Positions 30,521-38,897 of a DNA stretch of 64,000 nucleotides are shown here, piece after piece. Origin of the DNA: an uncultured Ignavibacteriota bacterium (GTDB lineage Bacteria; Bacteroidota; Ignavibacteria; UBA10030; UBA8401); the NCBI GenBank assembly GCA_903861125.1, contig CAIOTF010000037.1:1-64000 (forward strand). The letters are read 5' to 3'. The position numbers and the translations under genes are program-made. Each line of letters starts with the position of its first letter. The first letter of the stretch is position 1. The notes beneath the pieces were generated by a model. That model was not told the DNA's origin. It did no database searches and saw only the letters and a program-made list of their open reading frames with translations.

Positions 30521-31874
30521 AAAACAATACGAACGGCCGATCATCAACAAACAGTATTCCGGATTCATGAACAAGTTCGGAAATGCGACGGTCAGTCAGC
30601 CGAAAACGGAGATCGAAAATATACCGGTGAAGGATCTTGTTGCGCAGTATGGTTCGCCGCTGTTCGTCATGTCCGAACGAGTGATGCGGGAGAATCAAAG
30701 AAATGTTGCACGTATTTTCCGCACGCGGTACCCGAAGGTGCAGTTTGCCTGGTCGTACAAGACCAACTACATGAATGCAGTCTGCTCGGTGTTCCATCAG
30801 GAAGGATCATGGGCAGAGGTTGTGTCGGAATTTGAGTATGACCGCGCGCGCCGCCTTGGTGTGCAGGGAGAACATATTATTTTCAACGGTCCCGATAAAT
30901 CCACGGAAGGATTGGAACGAGCGATCCGCGAAAAAGCGAAGATCCATATCGATCATTACGATGAACTGTATGAACTTATCGAGATCACGGAACGGCTCGG
31001 CCTCACTGCTCAGGTAGCCATCCGCGTAAATTATGATGTTGGTGTCTATCCGAAATGGGACCGGTTTGGATTTAATTACGAGAACGGCGAAGCACGTGAA
31101 GCGCTGAAGCGTATTGTTGTGAATAAAAAATTGAAGCTTGTCGGACTGCATTCCCATATCGGTACCTATATGATGAGTCCGGAACCGTACCGCATTGCAA
31201 TGACGAAGATGGTCGCGCTCGCCAACTGGCTGAAATCGCAGCATCATGTTCACCTTGAGTATCTCGATGCCGGCGGCGGGCTGCCCTCGCACAACACGCT
31301 GAAAGGGCAGTATCTTCAGGCCGAAGAAGCACTTCCGGCGCTCGATCAATATGCCGATGCCATAACCGGACCGCTGTTCGAACTGGAATCGTACGGCGAT
31401 TCCATGCCGACCCTTATCCTTGAATCCGGCAGGGCGCTGATCGATAATGCCGGATTTCTCATCAGCACGATCTCCGCACTGAAACGACTTTCGGACGGGA
31501 AACGGGCATATATTATCGATGCAGGGATCAATCTTCTTTTTACAAGTTTTTGGTACAAGCATAAACTGGTTCCGGCGCAGGCAACAGGAGTGATCAAGGA
31601 AAATGCATCGGTCTTCGGTCCGCTCTGCATGAACATCGACTGCATCCACGAAGACATTTCGCTGCCGGCGATGAAAAAAGGGGAACACGTTGTTCTCTTC
31701 AATGTAGGTGCATATACGATGACGCAATGGATGCAGTTCATCACGTTGCGTCCGTCGGTTGTGATGATTATGGAAAAAGGAGGAGTTGAAGTGATTCGTA
31801 AAGGGGAATCGCTCGACTATGTGATGCAGTTGGAACAGACACCGGATTCGTTAAAAAAATTCTCTCTGGTATGA
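30513..31874 (+). CDS. PLP-dependent decarboxylase, LysA-like (fold type III)
   Basis: This 453-residue protein resembles diaminopimelate decarboxylase. FAWSYKTNYMNAV carries the PLP lysine (K83), GLHSHIGTYMMS is the barrel histidine region, DAGGGLPSHN is the phosphate-binding glycine loop, and ESGRALIDNAG follows. SFWYKHKLVP and FGPLCMNIDCI replace the usual substrate-binding stretches, so it is probably not the ordinary LysA. Position between an ATP-grasp ligase and a transporter-peptidase fusion suggests that it decarboxylates an amino acid or a peptide-linked residue to supply or trim a product. Confidence 0.87.
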   Translation: MGKKQYERPIINKQYSGFMNKFGNATVSQPKTEIENIPVKDLVAQYGSPLFVMSERVMRENQRNVARIFRTRYPKVQFAWSYKTNYMNAVCSVFHQEGSWAEVVSEFEYDRARRLGVQGEHIIFNGPDKSTEGLERAIREKAKIHIDHYDELYELIEITERLGLTAQVAIRVNYDVGVYPKWDRFGFNYENGEAREALKRIVVNKKLKLVGLHSHIGTYMMSPEPYRIAMTKMVALANWLKSQHHVHLEYLDAGGGLPSHNTLKGQYLQAEEALPALDQYADAITGPLFELESYGDSMPTLILESGRALIDNAGFLISTISALKRLSDGKRAYIIDAGINLLFTSFWYKHKLVPAQATGVIKENASVFGPLCMNIDCIHEDISLPAMKKGEHVVLFNVGAYTMTQWMQFITLRPSVVMIMEKGGVEVIRKGESLDYVMQLEQTPDSLKKFSLV

Positions 31875-34024
31875 ATATTTTGACACTGCGCACTTTCATC
31901 GACACCATACTCTACAGCTATGCGCAGATATTTTTCAGCAACCGGCGTTGGGTTGGAGCTGCTTTGCTCATCGCGGCATTTGTCAGCCCGGTCATCGGGT
32001 TGTTTGCGCTGCTCGGCGCGGTTATTTCCACACTGCTGGCGCAGGCGTTGAAATACAATGCCGAACGGATCCGTACGGGATTCTACGGCTTCAACGGAAT
32101 TCTGTTCGGTGCGGCCGGTGCATATTATTGCGAACTTACGCCGCTGTATGTGGGATTCATCCTCGTCTTTATTTTCGTTACGTTTTTTGCCTCCACATCG
32201 CTTGAGCATTATCTTGCGTCGTCGTTCAATCTTCCGGGTTTAAGTTTACCATTCATTCTTTCGCTGGATATTTTTCTTACGTTCATCAAAACATTCGACT
32301 GGGTGCACTTCAAGACGAACAGTGTGCAGCCGGGATTTTTCGAAGTCATTCCGGAATACATCCGGCTGTATTTCCATTCATTCGGATTCATTTTGTTCCA
32401 GACTGACGTGCTTGCCGGTATGATCATTGCCGTTGCTATCCTGTTCTTTTCCCGCGTCCTGTTCGTAAACAGTATCATCGCCTATGCATTGAATTATTTT
32501 TTGGTAAAAAATCTCTTTCCCGATCCCACTCCGGCACTCTATATCCAGACATCGTTGAACGCAATCCTTGTTGCCTTTGCGCTGGGTGGAAGCCTGATCA
32601 TTATCTCCCGAAAAACGATCATTCTGATTGTTCTTGCAACGGTCATGACCCTGATCTTTAATATTTTTTTTACGAGCGTTTTCGGCGTACACGGTTTGCC
32701 GATCTTTGTGCTGCCGTTCAATGTTGTTGTTCTCGCAACGATCTATTCGTTGAAATTCAGGCAGGAACAATCCGATCTTGTTTTATTGTACTTTGCTCCC
32801 GGTTCGCCCGAGGAGAATTATTATTATCACCAGAACAGGAAATCACGTTTTGACAAGTTCCGCTTCGTTTTTCCGGAACTTCCGTTCTTCGGCGAGTGGA
32901 AAGTTTCGCAGGGAATCAATGGTTCCATTACGCATAAAACAGATTGGCGGCACGCGTGGGATTTTGTCATTACGGACGAGTCCGGTAAAGAATACCGGGG
33001 GAACGGTTTGTCGCCCGAAGATTATTTCTGCTATAACACTCCCGTTGTTGCGCCGCTTGACGGAGAAGTTGTCCGCATTGTTGATAACATCCCCGATAAT
33101 GAAATTAATAATCCGAACCTGAAAAATAATTGGGGAAATACGATCATCATCAATCACGGTTACGGATTATTCTCTTCCATTTCCCATATCAAACCGGGTT
33201 CGTTTGAGGTAAAAAAAGGGGATCATGTTCTGAAAGGCCAGACAGTGGCCCGGTGCGGCAACAGCGGCAGATCGCCCGTGCCGCATCTTCATTTTCAATT
33301 TCAGCTGACAGATCGGCTTGGTGAAAAGACATATCTGTTCCCACTATCGCAATATTTTCAACGAAATGCCGGCGAAACAACATTGTGCACGTTCGATTAT
33401 CCGAATGAAGGGGATCTCGTCCGAAATATCGAAGCACATTCTACAATCCGTCGCGCGTTTGACTTCCGCATCGGCCAGGAGTTTGAACTATCCTGGACGT
33501 TGAACGGGAAACAGTACACTGAACATTGGGATGTAAAAGCAGATAGCACGAATGCCGTCTATATCGAATCGTCCATTGGTACGGTAGCCTATATCCATCC
33601 GAAAGAAAAAGTATTTTTTATGGCCAATGTACTTGGAAGCAAAAAATCCGCCTTATATTATTTTTATCTGTTGTCTATCAGCGTGCCGCTTGGTTACGGT
33701 GAGAGGCTGCGCTGGACTGATACGTTCCCCATTTCAGCGACGATAGGAAAAGCAGTAAGGTTTGTGTCCGAATTTATGCTTGTCTTTACCAACCTTCTTT
33801 CTTCCTCCGCTGTGTTGTGGTTCGAGAAACAGGATGACCCGAAAAAACAATTCATCGTACGGTCAACGCATACGCGTTTAGGACGAGGTGTGCTGGGTTG
33901 GTTCAAGGCGAACGGGACAGGTTCTATCGTCATCGATTCCGACGCCAGAATCAGTGAACTATATTTTGAAACAGGAAAAACAAACTTTCAGGCAACAATT
34001 AGAGAAAAGGAAATGCCCGTATGA
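31871..34024 (+). CDS. Urea-transporter-like protein fused to M23 peptidase
   Basis: This 717-residue protein has two parts. Residues 1-300 form about ten transmembrane segments of the urea transporter family, with TGFYGFNGILFGAAGAYY and VLPFNVVVLATIYSL as paired repeats. Residues about 330-490 are an M23/LytM zinc-peptidase domain with metal ligands in RHAWDF (H361, D364), VVAPLDGEVV, TIIINHGYGLFSSISHIKPGS and PHLHFQFQ (H472, H474). A beta-rich tail follows. M23 domains cut peptidoglycan or related peptides outside the membrane, so transport and hydrolysis would be linked. It overlaps both neighbours by four bases (ATGA). Confidence 0.85.
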   Translation: MNILTLRTFIDTILYSYAQIFFSNRRWVGAALLIAAFVSPVIGLFALLGAVISTLLAQALKYNAERIRTGFYGFNGILFGAAGAYYCELTPLYVGFILVFIFVTFFASTSLEHYLASSFNLPGLSLPFILSLDIFLTFIKTFDWVHFKTNSVQPGFFEVIPEYIRLYFHSFGFILFQTDVLAGMIIAVAILFFSRVLFVNSIIAYALNYFLVKNLFPDPTPALYIQTSLNAILVAFALGGSLIIISRKTIILIVLATVMTLIFNIFFTSVFGVHGLPIFVLPFNVVVLATIYSLKFRQEQSDLVLLYFAPGSPEENYYYHQNRKSRFDKFRFVFPELPFFGEWKVSQGINGSITHKTDWRHAWDFVITDESGKEYRGNGLSPEDYFCYNTPVVAPLDGEVVRIVDNIPDNEINNPNLKNNWGNTIIINHGYGLFSSISHIKPGSFEVKKGDHVLKGQTVARCGNSGRSPVPHLHFQFQLTDRLGEKTYLFPLSQYFQRNAGETTLCTFDYPNEGDLVRNIEAHSTIRRAFDFRIGQEFELSWTLNGKQYTEHWDVKADSTNAVYIESSIGTVAYIHPKEKVFFMANVLGSKKSALYYFYLLSISVPLGYGERLRWTDTFPISATIGKAVRFVSEFMLVFTNLLSSSAVLWFEKQDDPKKQFIVRSTHTRLGRGVLGWFKANGTGSIVIDSDARISELYFETGKTNFQATIREKEMPV

Positions 34025-34647
34025 TTAAGAACACTTTTTGCACAATTCTTCTGTCTCTCTTTTTCGTCACTCTGGCGCTACCGGGACAAAAAGGTGATGA
34101 TAAGATGCGGGCCTTTACAGTATCCATCCAGGATGAAACTTCGAAGAATTATGCCAAAGCGATACAGGGAATGATGGATATTAAGGAAGCATATAAGAAT
34201 GATTATCTCGTCCATCTGCGTTTGGGATGGCTCTATTATCTGGCGAAAGAATATGAGACATCTGTAAAATATTATCAGGAAGCGGTCCGATTAAGCGATA
34301 ACAGCATTGAATCGATGTTGGGGATTACGATGCCGTATGCAGAATTGAAGAAATGGGATAATGTTCAGGAGATGTATAAGAACATTATTGCGAAGGATAA
34401 ATACCACTACACGGCAAATTTACGGTTGGGACAGATGTATTACAATGTTGGAAATTATGTTATTGCAAAAAAATATTTTGAAACTGTGTACGAAAACTAT
34501 CCGGGCGATTATGAAATCAACCTTTATATGGGATGGACGTTTTATTATCTGGGAAGCCGGACAAAGGCGCAATATTATTTTGTAAATGCTATTGTGCTCA
34601 ATGCATCGGATACCAGTGCGAAGGATGGATTGGAATTAACGAAATGA
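34021..34647 (+). CDS. Exported TPR protein
   Basis: This 208-residue protein has a signal peptide (residues 3-20, cleavage near ALPGQ) and four to five TPR units from about residue 40 to 200. Examples are YLVHLRLGWLYYLAKEYETSVKYYQEAVRLSD and YTANLRLGQMYYNVGNYVIAKKYFETV. It most likely sits in the periplasm as a scaffold. It overlaps the upstream UT/M23 gene and the downstream outer-membrane gene by ATGA, so it belongs to the same operon. Confidence 0.85.
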   Translation: MIKNTFCTILLSLFFVTLALPGQKGDDKMRAFTVSIQDETSKNYAKAIQGMMDIKEAYKNDYLVHLRLGWLYYLAKEYETSVKYYQEAVRLSDNSIESMLGITMPYAELKKWDNVQEMYKNIIAKDKYHYTANLRLGQMYYNVGNYVIAKKYFETVYENYPGDYEINLYMGWTFYYLGSRTKAQYYFVNAIVLNASDTSAKDGLELTK

Positions 34648-35462
34648 CAAAAAAGATAGTAATCCTTGTCTTGGTTCTGATTACCGCCAATGTGTATTCC
34701 CAAAAAATATCCGGCTCCGTTTCGCCATCTCTTTATTACACCAACGGCACATATTCGAACACGATGACCTCCGACGGGTATGATGCGTTTACCTCACTAG
34801 GATTATCCGGCGGTGACTATATGATCGCCGGTTTCAGTACGATGAATATCGATTCATCCACCTGGAAATACGTGCAAAAAACCATTGTTCTCGGCGCACT
34901 TGGAAATTACTATCCGTTTTATCTTAAGGCTAACTATGCATTTGTCTCTGGGACGTATGAACGAAAAGATGTTCAATATGTGTACGACGACAAGACAAAT
35001 ATTTTCAATGCATCGGCAATCTATAATTGGGACCTTTTCTATTTTGGAATTCATGGATCGTATGTGAACGGCACAGGGTATAAGAATATTCATTCGGTTC
35101 AGGCGGGACTGCGGACGGAGTGGCTGCTTTCGCCGACGATGTCAATGTCAATTGATCCGCTCTACTCGTACGTTTCCGACGGAAGGAAATTATTCTCGGT
35201 CGGCGGAGAATTTGTTGCTGTTCCATTTACATCGTTCAAGATTCAGGCTTCCGGTTCTGTCGGCCGGCGTGCATACTATTTCAATCCGGATCTGTTGACG
35301 ATCTTTAACCAGGACCAGACGCAATCACTGCTATGGGGCGGCCGGATTGAATACGGAGTATGGGGTCCCATCACGCTCGTGGGATCGTATCAATCCACAA
35401 CGTTTACCGGATATACCATACACTATGCAACTGCCGGCATAAAAGGGTTTTTCACTTTTTAA
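34644..35462 (+). CDS. Outer-membrane beta-barrel protein (YaiO-like layout)
   Basis: This 272-residue protein starts at ATG 34644, overlapping the TPR stop; longer in-frame starts would run through the TPR gene. After a signal peptide (cleavage near NVYSQ) the chain is a series of antiparallel strands ending in HYATAGIKGFFTF, with a terminal phenylalanine as in barrel proteins recognised by BamA. A TPR protein followed by a barrel resembles YaiO proteins, in which both parts are fused. It likely forms the outer-membrane end of the operon's pathway. Confidence 0.75.
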   Translation: MTKKIVILVLVLITANVYSQKISGSVSPSLYYTNGTYSNTMTSDGYDAFTSLGLSGGDYMIAGFSTMNIDSSTWKYVQKTIVLGALGNYYPFYLKANYAFVSGTYERKDVQYVYDDKTNIFNASAIYNWDLFYFGIHGSYVNGTGYKNIHSVQAGLRTEWLLSPTMSMSIDPLYSYVSDGRKLFSVGGEFVAVPFTSFKIQASGSVGRRAYYFNPDLLTIFNQDQTQSLLWGGRIEYGVWGPITLVGSYQSTTFTGYTIHYATAGIKGFFTF

Positions 35463-35487
35463 ATCAATACGAGAAAAGGACAATTCA

Positions 35488-36306
35488 TTGATGAAATCAT
35501 TTAATAAAATAATTCTGATGACGCTCATGTTTTTGTTCATGCGCACCGTCGGTAATGCACAAGTAACATCTTTGTGGGAATCGTCAAGCACATATGGCGA
35601 TAAAGGGACACTGTATATGTTCGGGAATACAGCCGTACAATATTATTTCGTTCTGGATACCGTTGCAAAACAATGCAAAATATATAACAGTGATAATTTT
35701 GGAGTGGTATCAACAATGACATTGTCCAGCTCCCTCGAATATCCGCATATCCTTGTTCCGGATATGAACGGGAATGGTCAGCCTGAAATCGTCTTTCAGG
35801 ATTATTCCACTGCGGGATATTCTGTGAGGATCCGCGACGCTGTTACGGGAGCAGAGATCAAGGCGTGGAAGGAAACGGCAAACTCCTATTATTTATGGAG
35901 CGTCTTCAAGTCAACCGGAAATTCAACGGTAAAAATCTCGATGTATAAAACAAACATGACAACATACCTCTCTTCGCTGGTTATATTTTCTCTTGGCGTT
36001 ACGTCGACAACTGTGCAGGCCGATAGTTGGGATATTACGAAAAGTTCATTCCGTCTCGATCAGAATTACCCGAATCCTTTCAATCCTTCTACAACGATCT
36101 CGTTCGACATCCCTGAAGATGCCACAGTGAAACTGATTATATATGACGAGCTCGGGCGCGTTGTTGAAACGCTTATCAATGATCGGCGGGCTGCAGGACA
36201 TTATGACGTTCCGTTCAACAGCCGAAGTCTTGCGAGCGGGTCATATTATTATGAGGTTGCGGCCGGAAAATTCACATCTGCAAAAAAAATGCTGATAGTT
36301 AAATAA
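35488..36306 (+). CDS. T9SS-sorted surface protein
   Basis: This 272-residue protein has a signal peptide (cleavage near GNAQV), about 160 residues with the VCBS/FG-GAP-like segment ILVPDMNGNGQPEIVFQDYS, and a T9SS type A sorting domain from about residue 190 (DQNYPNPFNPST ... GSYYYEV ... KKMLIVK). It is exported to the cell surface. It follows the RRE/ATP-grasp operon by 25 bases and may be its last gene, possibly the partner or target of the system. Confidence 0.8.
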   Translation: MMKSFNKIILMTLMFLFMRTVGNAQVTSLWESSSTYGDKGTLYMFGNTAVQYYFVLDTVAKQCKIYNSDNFGVVSTMTLSSSLEYPHILVPDMNGNGQPEIVFQDYSTAGYSVRIRDAVTGAEIKAWKETANSYYLWSVFKSTGNSTVKISMYKTNMTTYLSSLVIFSLGVTSTTVQADSWDITKSSFRLDQNYPNPFNPSTTISFDIPEDATVKLIIYDELGRVVETLINDRRAAGHYDVPFNSRSLASGSYYYEVAAGKFTSAKKMLIVK

Positions 36307-36474
36307 AAATTTTGATTCCATCATAACACCTGTTATCGTCACACTGCTGTCCAAAATACCGTGAGTGAAAGATCAATAATAGTTTAAGTTCGGCAGATTG
36401 GGCAAGTTTTTGAGTGAAACAAAAAGTAGGCCGCTTCTTAACTTATGTCAGAGTTATTTGAACAGTGGGTGGGA

Positions 36475-36591
36475 GCGAAATTTAGGAGGATTGAGCGAAT
36501 GGGAAAGCGATGAATGACGGGACTTTTGATGGCGTTTTTTGCCATCAACGGGCATGAGCGAACGGGATTCATCGCGAGCGTTAAATTTCGC
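36475..36591. repeat. Nested palindromic element, ~117 bp
   Basis: Outer arms GCGAAATTTA (36475-36484) and TAAATTTCGC (36582-36591), middle arms GCGATGAAT (36507-36515) and ATTCATCGC (36567-36575), and inner hairpin GATGGC/GCCATC (36528-36546) are nested on one axis. Such order suggests a folded RNA or a REP/MITE-like DNA element. It has no terminator T-run at its end. Confidence 0.65.
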
Positions 36592-36605
36592 AAGGGGTTC
36601 TTTTG

Positions 36606-36635
36606 CTTCTTTTCTTGCCCCTTCAAGAAAAGAAG
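36606..36635. repeat. 12-bp inverted repeat next to the palindromic element
   Basis: CTTCTTTTCTTG and CAAGAAAAGAAG are perfectly complementary around CCCCTT. It lies 15 bases from the nested palindrome. Similar purine/pyrimidine-rich hairpins are dispersed in many Bacteroidota-related genomes (from memory). Confidence 0.6.
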
Positions 36636-36833
36636 AGAGAAAGTTTTTTAGATTTATTTTGGACAAGAATGTTAAAGTCTATAATTTCAAAAAATGCCAA
36701 GAGCAACCGTTATTCCTCAGCCTTTTCGGCATACGATTCTGAGTAATCACGAGAGTTTTCTGCGCTTTGCAAGAAAAATGAATAAAAAGGGCTTTTTTGT
36801 ATGTGGCCAATATTAATTCCCACCCCAAAAACA

Positions 36834-36864
36834 ACGCAAGTTTTGTCGCCAAAAGTTGTCAAAT
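36834..36864 (+). promoter_or_regulatory. Candidate ECF-type promoter of the sigma operon
   Basis: ACGCAAGTTTT, then 11 bases, then TTGTCAAAT ends 22 bases before the sigma-factor ATG. The same pair occurs at 38754-38785 with a 12-base gap in front of the T9SS phosphoesterase gene. ECF promoters have paired motifs of roughly this spacing and often a GTC in the -10 element; autoregulation is usual. Confidence 0.42.
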
Positions 36865-36885
36865 AATACAGAAGCATAAGACTGA

Positions 36886-37461
36886 ATGGGTGATCCCGAA
36901 ATACTTAATGAACTTAAAAATGGAAATGAAGATGCTTTCCGGATGGTTGTGGAAAAGTATCAAAAGTTCGTTTTAAATTGTTCATTCAAGTTCGTACGGA
37001 ACAGAGAGTCGGCCGAAGACATCACTCAGGAAGTTTTTCTGGAGGTATTTGAATCGATCCATTCGTTCAGAGGGGATTCGCAATTATCCACTTGGATCTA
37101 TCGCATCGCGGTTGCTAAATCACTGAATTATCTTAAAAGTCAAAAAAGAAAAAAACGCTTTGCCAATATGGTGAATATTTTTGACGACAAAAACGCAGAA
37201 CTGGAACGCCTTGCTACAGAAAAGCGCGATCCGCACCAGGAGATGGAAAATCAGGACAGAATAAAGGTGCTTACCTGGGCTCTTGACAGGATACCGGAAA
37301 ACCAACGAGTGGCCTTCACGTTAAGCAAGTATAAAGAATTGAGTTATGAAGAAATATCGCAGATCATGGGAACCGGAATACCGTCGGTTGAATCGTTGAT
37401 ACACAGGGCAAAAACGAACCTGAAGAAAATTCTTACGTCGTACTATGAAAAACATCTGTAA
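36886..37461 (+). CDS. ECF-type RNA polymerase sigma factor
   Basis: This 191-residue protein has sigma region 2 (FRMVVEKYQKFVLNCSFKFVRNRESAEDITQEVFLEVFESIHSFRGDSQLSTWIYRIAVAKSLNYL) at residues 15-85 and region 4 (ILTWALDRIPENQRVAFTLSKYKELSYEEISQIMGTGIPSVESLIHRAKTNLKKIL) at residues 120-180, with no region 3. It is therefore a group IV (ECF) sigma factor of the RpoE/SigW type. The next gene has one transmembrane segment and the following one a Spy-like periplasmic domain, a typical signal-sensing layout. It starts 22 bases after a candidate promoter. Confidence 0.93.
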   Translation: MGDPEILNELKNGNEDAFRMVVEKYQKFVLNCSFKFVRNRESAEDITQEVFLEVFESIHSFRGDSQLSTWIYRIAVAKSLNYLKSQKRKKRFANMVNIFDDKNAELERLATEKRDPHQEMENQDRIKVLTWALDRIPENQRVAFTLSKYKELSYEEISQIMGTGIPSVESLIHRAKTNLKKILTSYYEKHL

Positions 37462-37479
37462 CAGTTTAATGGTGCATCT

Positions 37480-37791
37480 ATGATCAAAAAAAATAAGATA
37501 ACGGAAGAAGTTGAAAAGACCCTGGCGTCGTTCGATGATGACATCGTTCAGCAAATAAATCCTTTCCTGATCACCCGCATACGGGCCGCAAGAAGTCAGC
37601 GTATGTCCAAAGCAAAAAAAGGATTGTCCATGGTTTTTGGACTGAACCAGATGCTCATCATCTTCATTCTTTTGATCAATATGGTTACCGTTTTTTATTA
37701 TGTGGACCGAAGTGCACAATACAGTCAGCGGGAGGAGCTCGTTTCAGAACTTGAGGCTGAATATCATATCGATCAATCTCAATACAATTAA
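37480..37791 (+). CDS. Single-pass membrane protein, possible anti-sigma factor
   Basis: This 103-residue protein has a cytoplasmic N-terminus of about 60 residues (EEVEKTLASFDDDIVQQINPFLITRIRA), one transmembrane segment (about residues 67-87) and a short outside tail. Its position directly after an ECF sigma gene and its topology fit an anti-sigma factor, but there is no recognised zinc-binding (ZAS) motif. It lies 18 bases after the sigma gene. Confidence 0.6.
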   Translation: MIKKNKITEEVEKTLASFDDDIVQQINPFLITRIRAARSQRMSKAKKGLSMVFGLNQMLIIFILLINMVTVFYYVDRSAQYSQREELVSELEAEYHIDQSQYN

Positions 37792-37805
37792 AAAGTGAGA
37801 GTGAA

Positions 37806-38660
37806 ATGGACTGGATAAATCAAAATAGATTCAAGAACATCCTCATCGTGATCCTGCTGTTTGTCAACATAGCAGCCGTTTCCGTGTTATGGATGCAGAC
37901 TGCAGCAAAAACAGATGCTCAGCCAAAAGCACAGGAAAACCGTCAGGGTGAATCGGTGCGTCTGTTAGAGAAAGCACTTGATCTAACGAAAGAACAGGCA
38001 GAGCAATTTAAAAGCCTGCAGGCGAAGTATCAGGAGCAAACGAAAGAATACAACAATCGATTAAGTGCATTAAAAAGAAAAATCGCCGAAGAATTGTTTG
38101 CCGATTCATATGATTCCGTTTTGATGAATGCAAATGTGAAGGAAATTGGGGAGCTGCAATCGAAAGTTGAGATGATGCGATTTATGCATTTTAATGAATT
38201 GCTCTCGCAATGCACACCGGCTCAAAAAGAAAAATTCAAGCCGATCTTATTCGAGTTGTTTGGCCGCAGACCTCCGAAATACGAACCGGTAGAGATACAG
38301 AATTCCGGCGATACGGAAAAAAAGAAAAATCCGGATGTGCGAAAGATGAAAGAGCGTGAAAACAATAAATATCAAGAACCGGAAAAAGAAAATAACGGAC
38401 CGCCAACTATAGAAGAAAAATTGACGAAGTATTCCGATCGTTTATCTCTTTCCGACGATCAGAAGAAACGTATTCGCAAAGTAATGCAGGATGCTATGAA
38501 CAAAGGGGAAGAGCTTCGGAAGCGCAAAAATCCGGACCGGGATGAAATTGAATCGGAAAAAGCGAGAATTCAGAAAGAAGAAGAAAAAAGCATTATACAA
38601 TATCTTACAGATGAGCAAAAAACCGAGTACGAAAAAATGTTGAAGAACAGAAAACGGTGA
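37806..38660 (+). CDS. Membrane-anchored Spy/CpxP-like protein with coiled coil
   Basis: This 284-residue protein has an N-terminal transmembrane anchor (residues about 12-32). The rest is a highly charged helical region, including two LTKEQAEQFKSL / LSLSDDQKKRIRKVM units, each resembling the LTxxQ helices of Spy/CpxP/ZraP proteins. The middle is rich in proline and charged residues. By family it may act as a periplasmic chaperone or metal sensor. As third gene of the sigma operon it likely supplies the signal input. Confidence 0.65.
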   Translation: MDWINQNRFKNILIVILLFVNIAAVSVLWMQTAAKTDAQPKAQENRQGESVRLLEKALDLTKEQAEQFKSLQAKYQEQTKEYNNRLSALKRKIAEELFADSYDSVLMNANVKEIGELQSKVEMMRFMHFNELLSQCTPAQKEKFKPILFELFGRRPPKYEPVEIQNSGDTEKKKNPDVRKMKERENNKYQEPEKENNGPPTIEEKLTKYSDRLSLSDDQKKRIRKVMQDAMNKGEELRKRKNPDRDEIESEKARIQKEEEKSIIQYLTDEQKTEYEKMLKNRKR

Positions 38661-38685
38661 CCGACCGCTGCTGGCAAAGCCGGTA

Positions 38686-38722
38686 AACCCTTCCCTTTCG
38701 ATAGAAACGGAGGGGTTTTTTG
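38686..38722 (+). terminator. Rho-independent terminator after the sigma operon
   Basis: AACCCTTCC and GGAGGGGTT pair with an additional inner CTTTC-GATA-GAAA stem and are followed by TTTTT. It separates the sigma operon from the exported phosphoesterase genes, so the latter need their own promoter. Confidence 0.82.
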
Positions 38723-38753
38723 TGATACCGCCCACACTTTTTACATCGCTCTG

Positions 38754-38785
38754 ACGCAAGTTTTACACCTGCAATGTTGTCCAAT
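38754..38785 (+). promoter_or_regulatory. Candidate ECF-type promoter of the exported-enzyme cluster
   Basis: ACGCAAGTTTT, 12 bases, TTGTCCAAT repeats the motif pair found upstream of the sigma gene (36834-36864). It lies after the terminator at 38686-38722 and about 110 bases before the phosphoesterase start. Confidence 0.42.
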
Positions 38786-38897
38786 TTAATAGAAAAAGTA
38801 TTTGTCGGGTACAGACGCATTATAATTCACCTATGTATTAAATATGTGCCGATTTTTTATGTGTGACGTTTACCGTAGCTCAAGCGAAAGAATATTT

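Larger units (their letters stand above)
36307..36885. other. Intergenic region with large palindromic element
   Basis: About 580 bases without a gene. It contains two adjacent palindromic structures (36475-36591 and 36606-36635, listed separately) and a candidate ECF-type promoter near the right end. The short reading frames inside are parts of the palindromes and are not believable genes. Confidence 0.6.

Noticed and set aside
30807-31727. Long minus-strand reading frame opposite the LysA-like gene
   Set aside because: It is a mirror of a well-conserved gene with full motifs on the plus strand and has no family features.
34533-34643. Longer start of the outer-membrane protein at 34533
   Set aside because: It would overlap the TPR gene by over 100 bases; the ATG at 34644 overlaps by four bases like all other junctions of the operon and starts a proper signal peptide.
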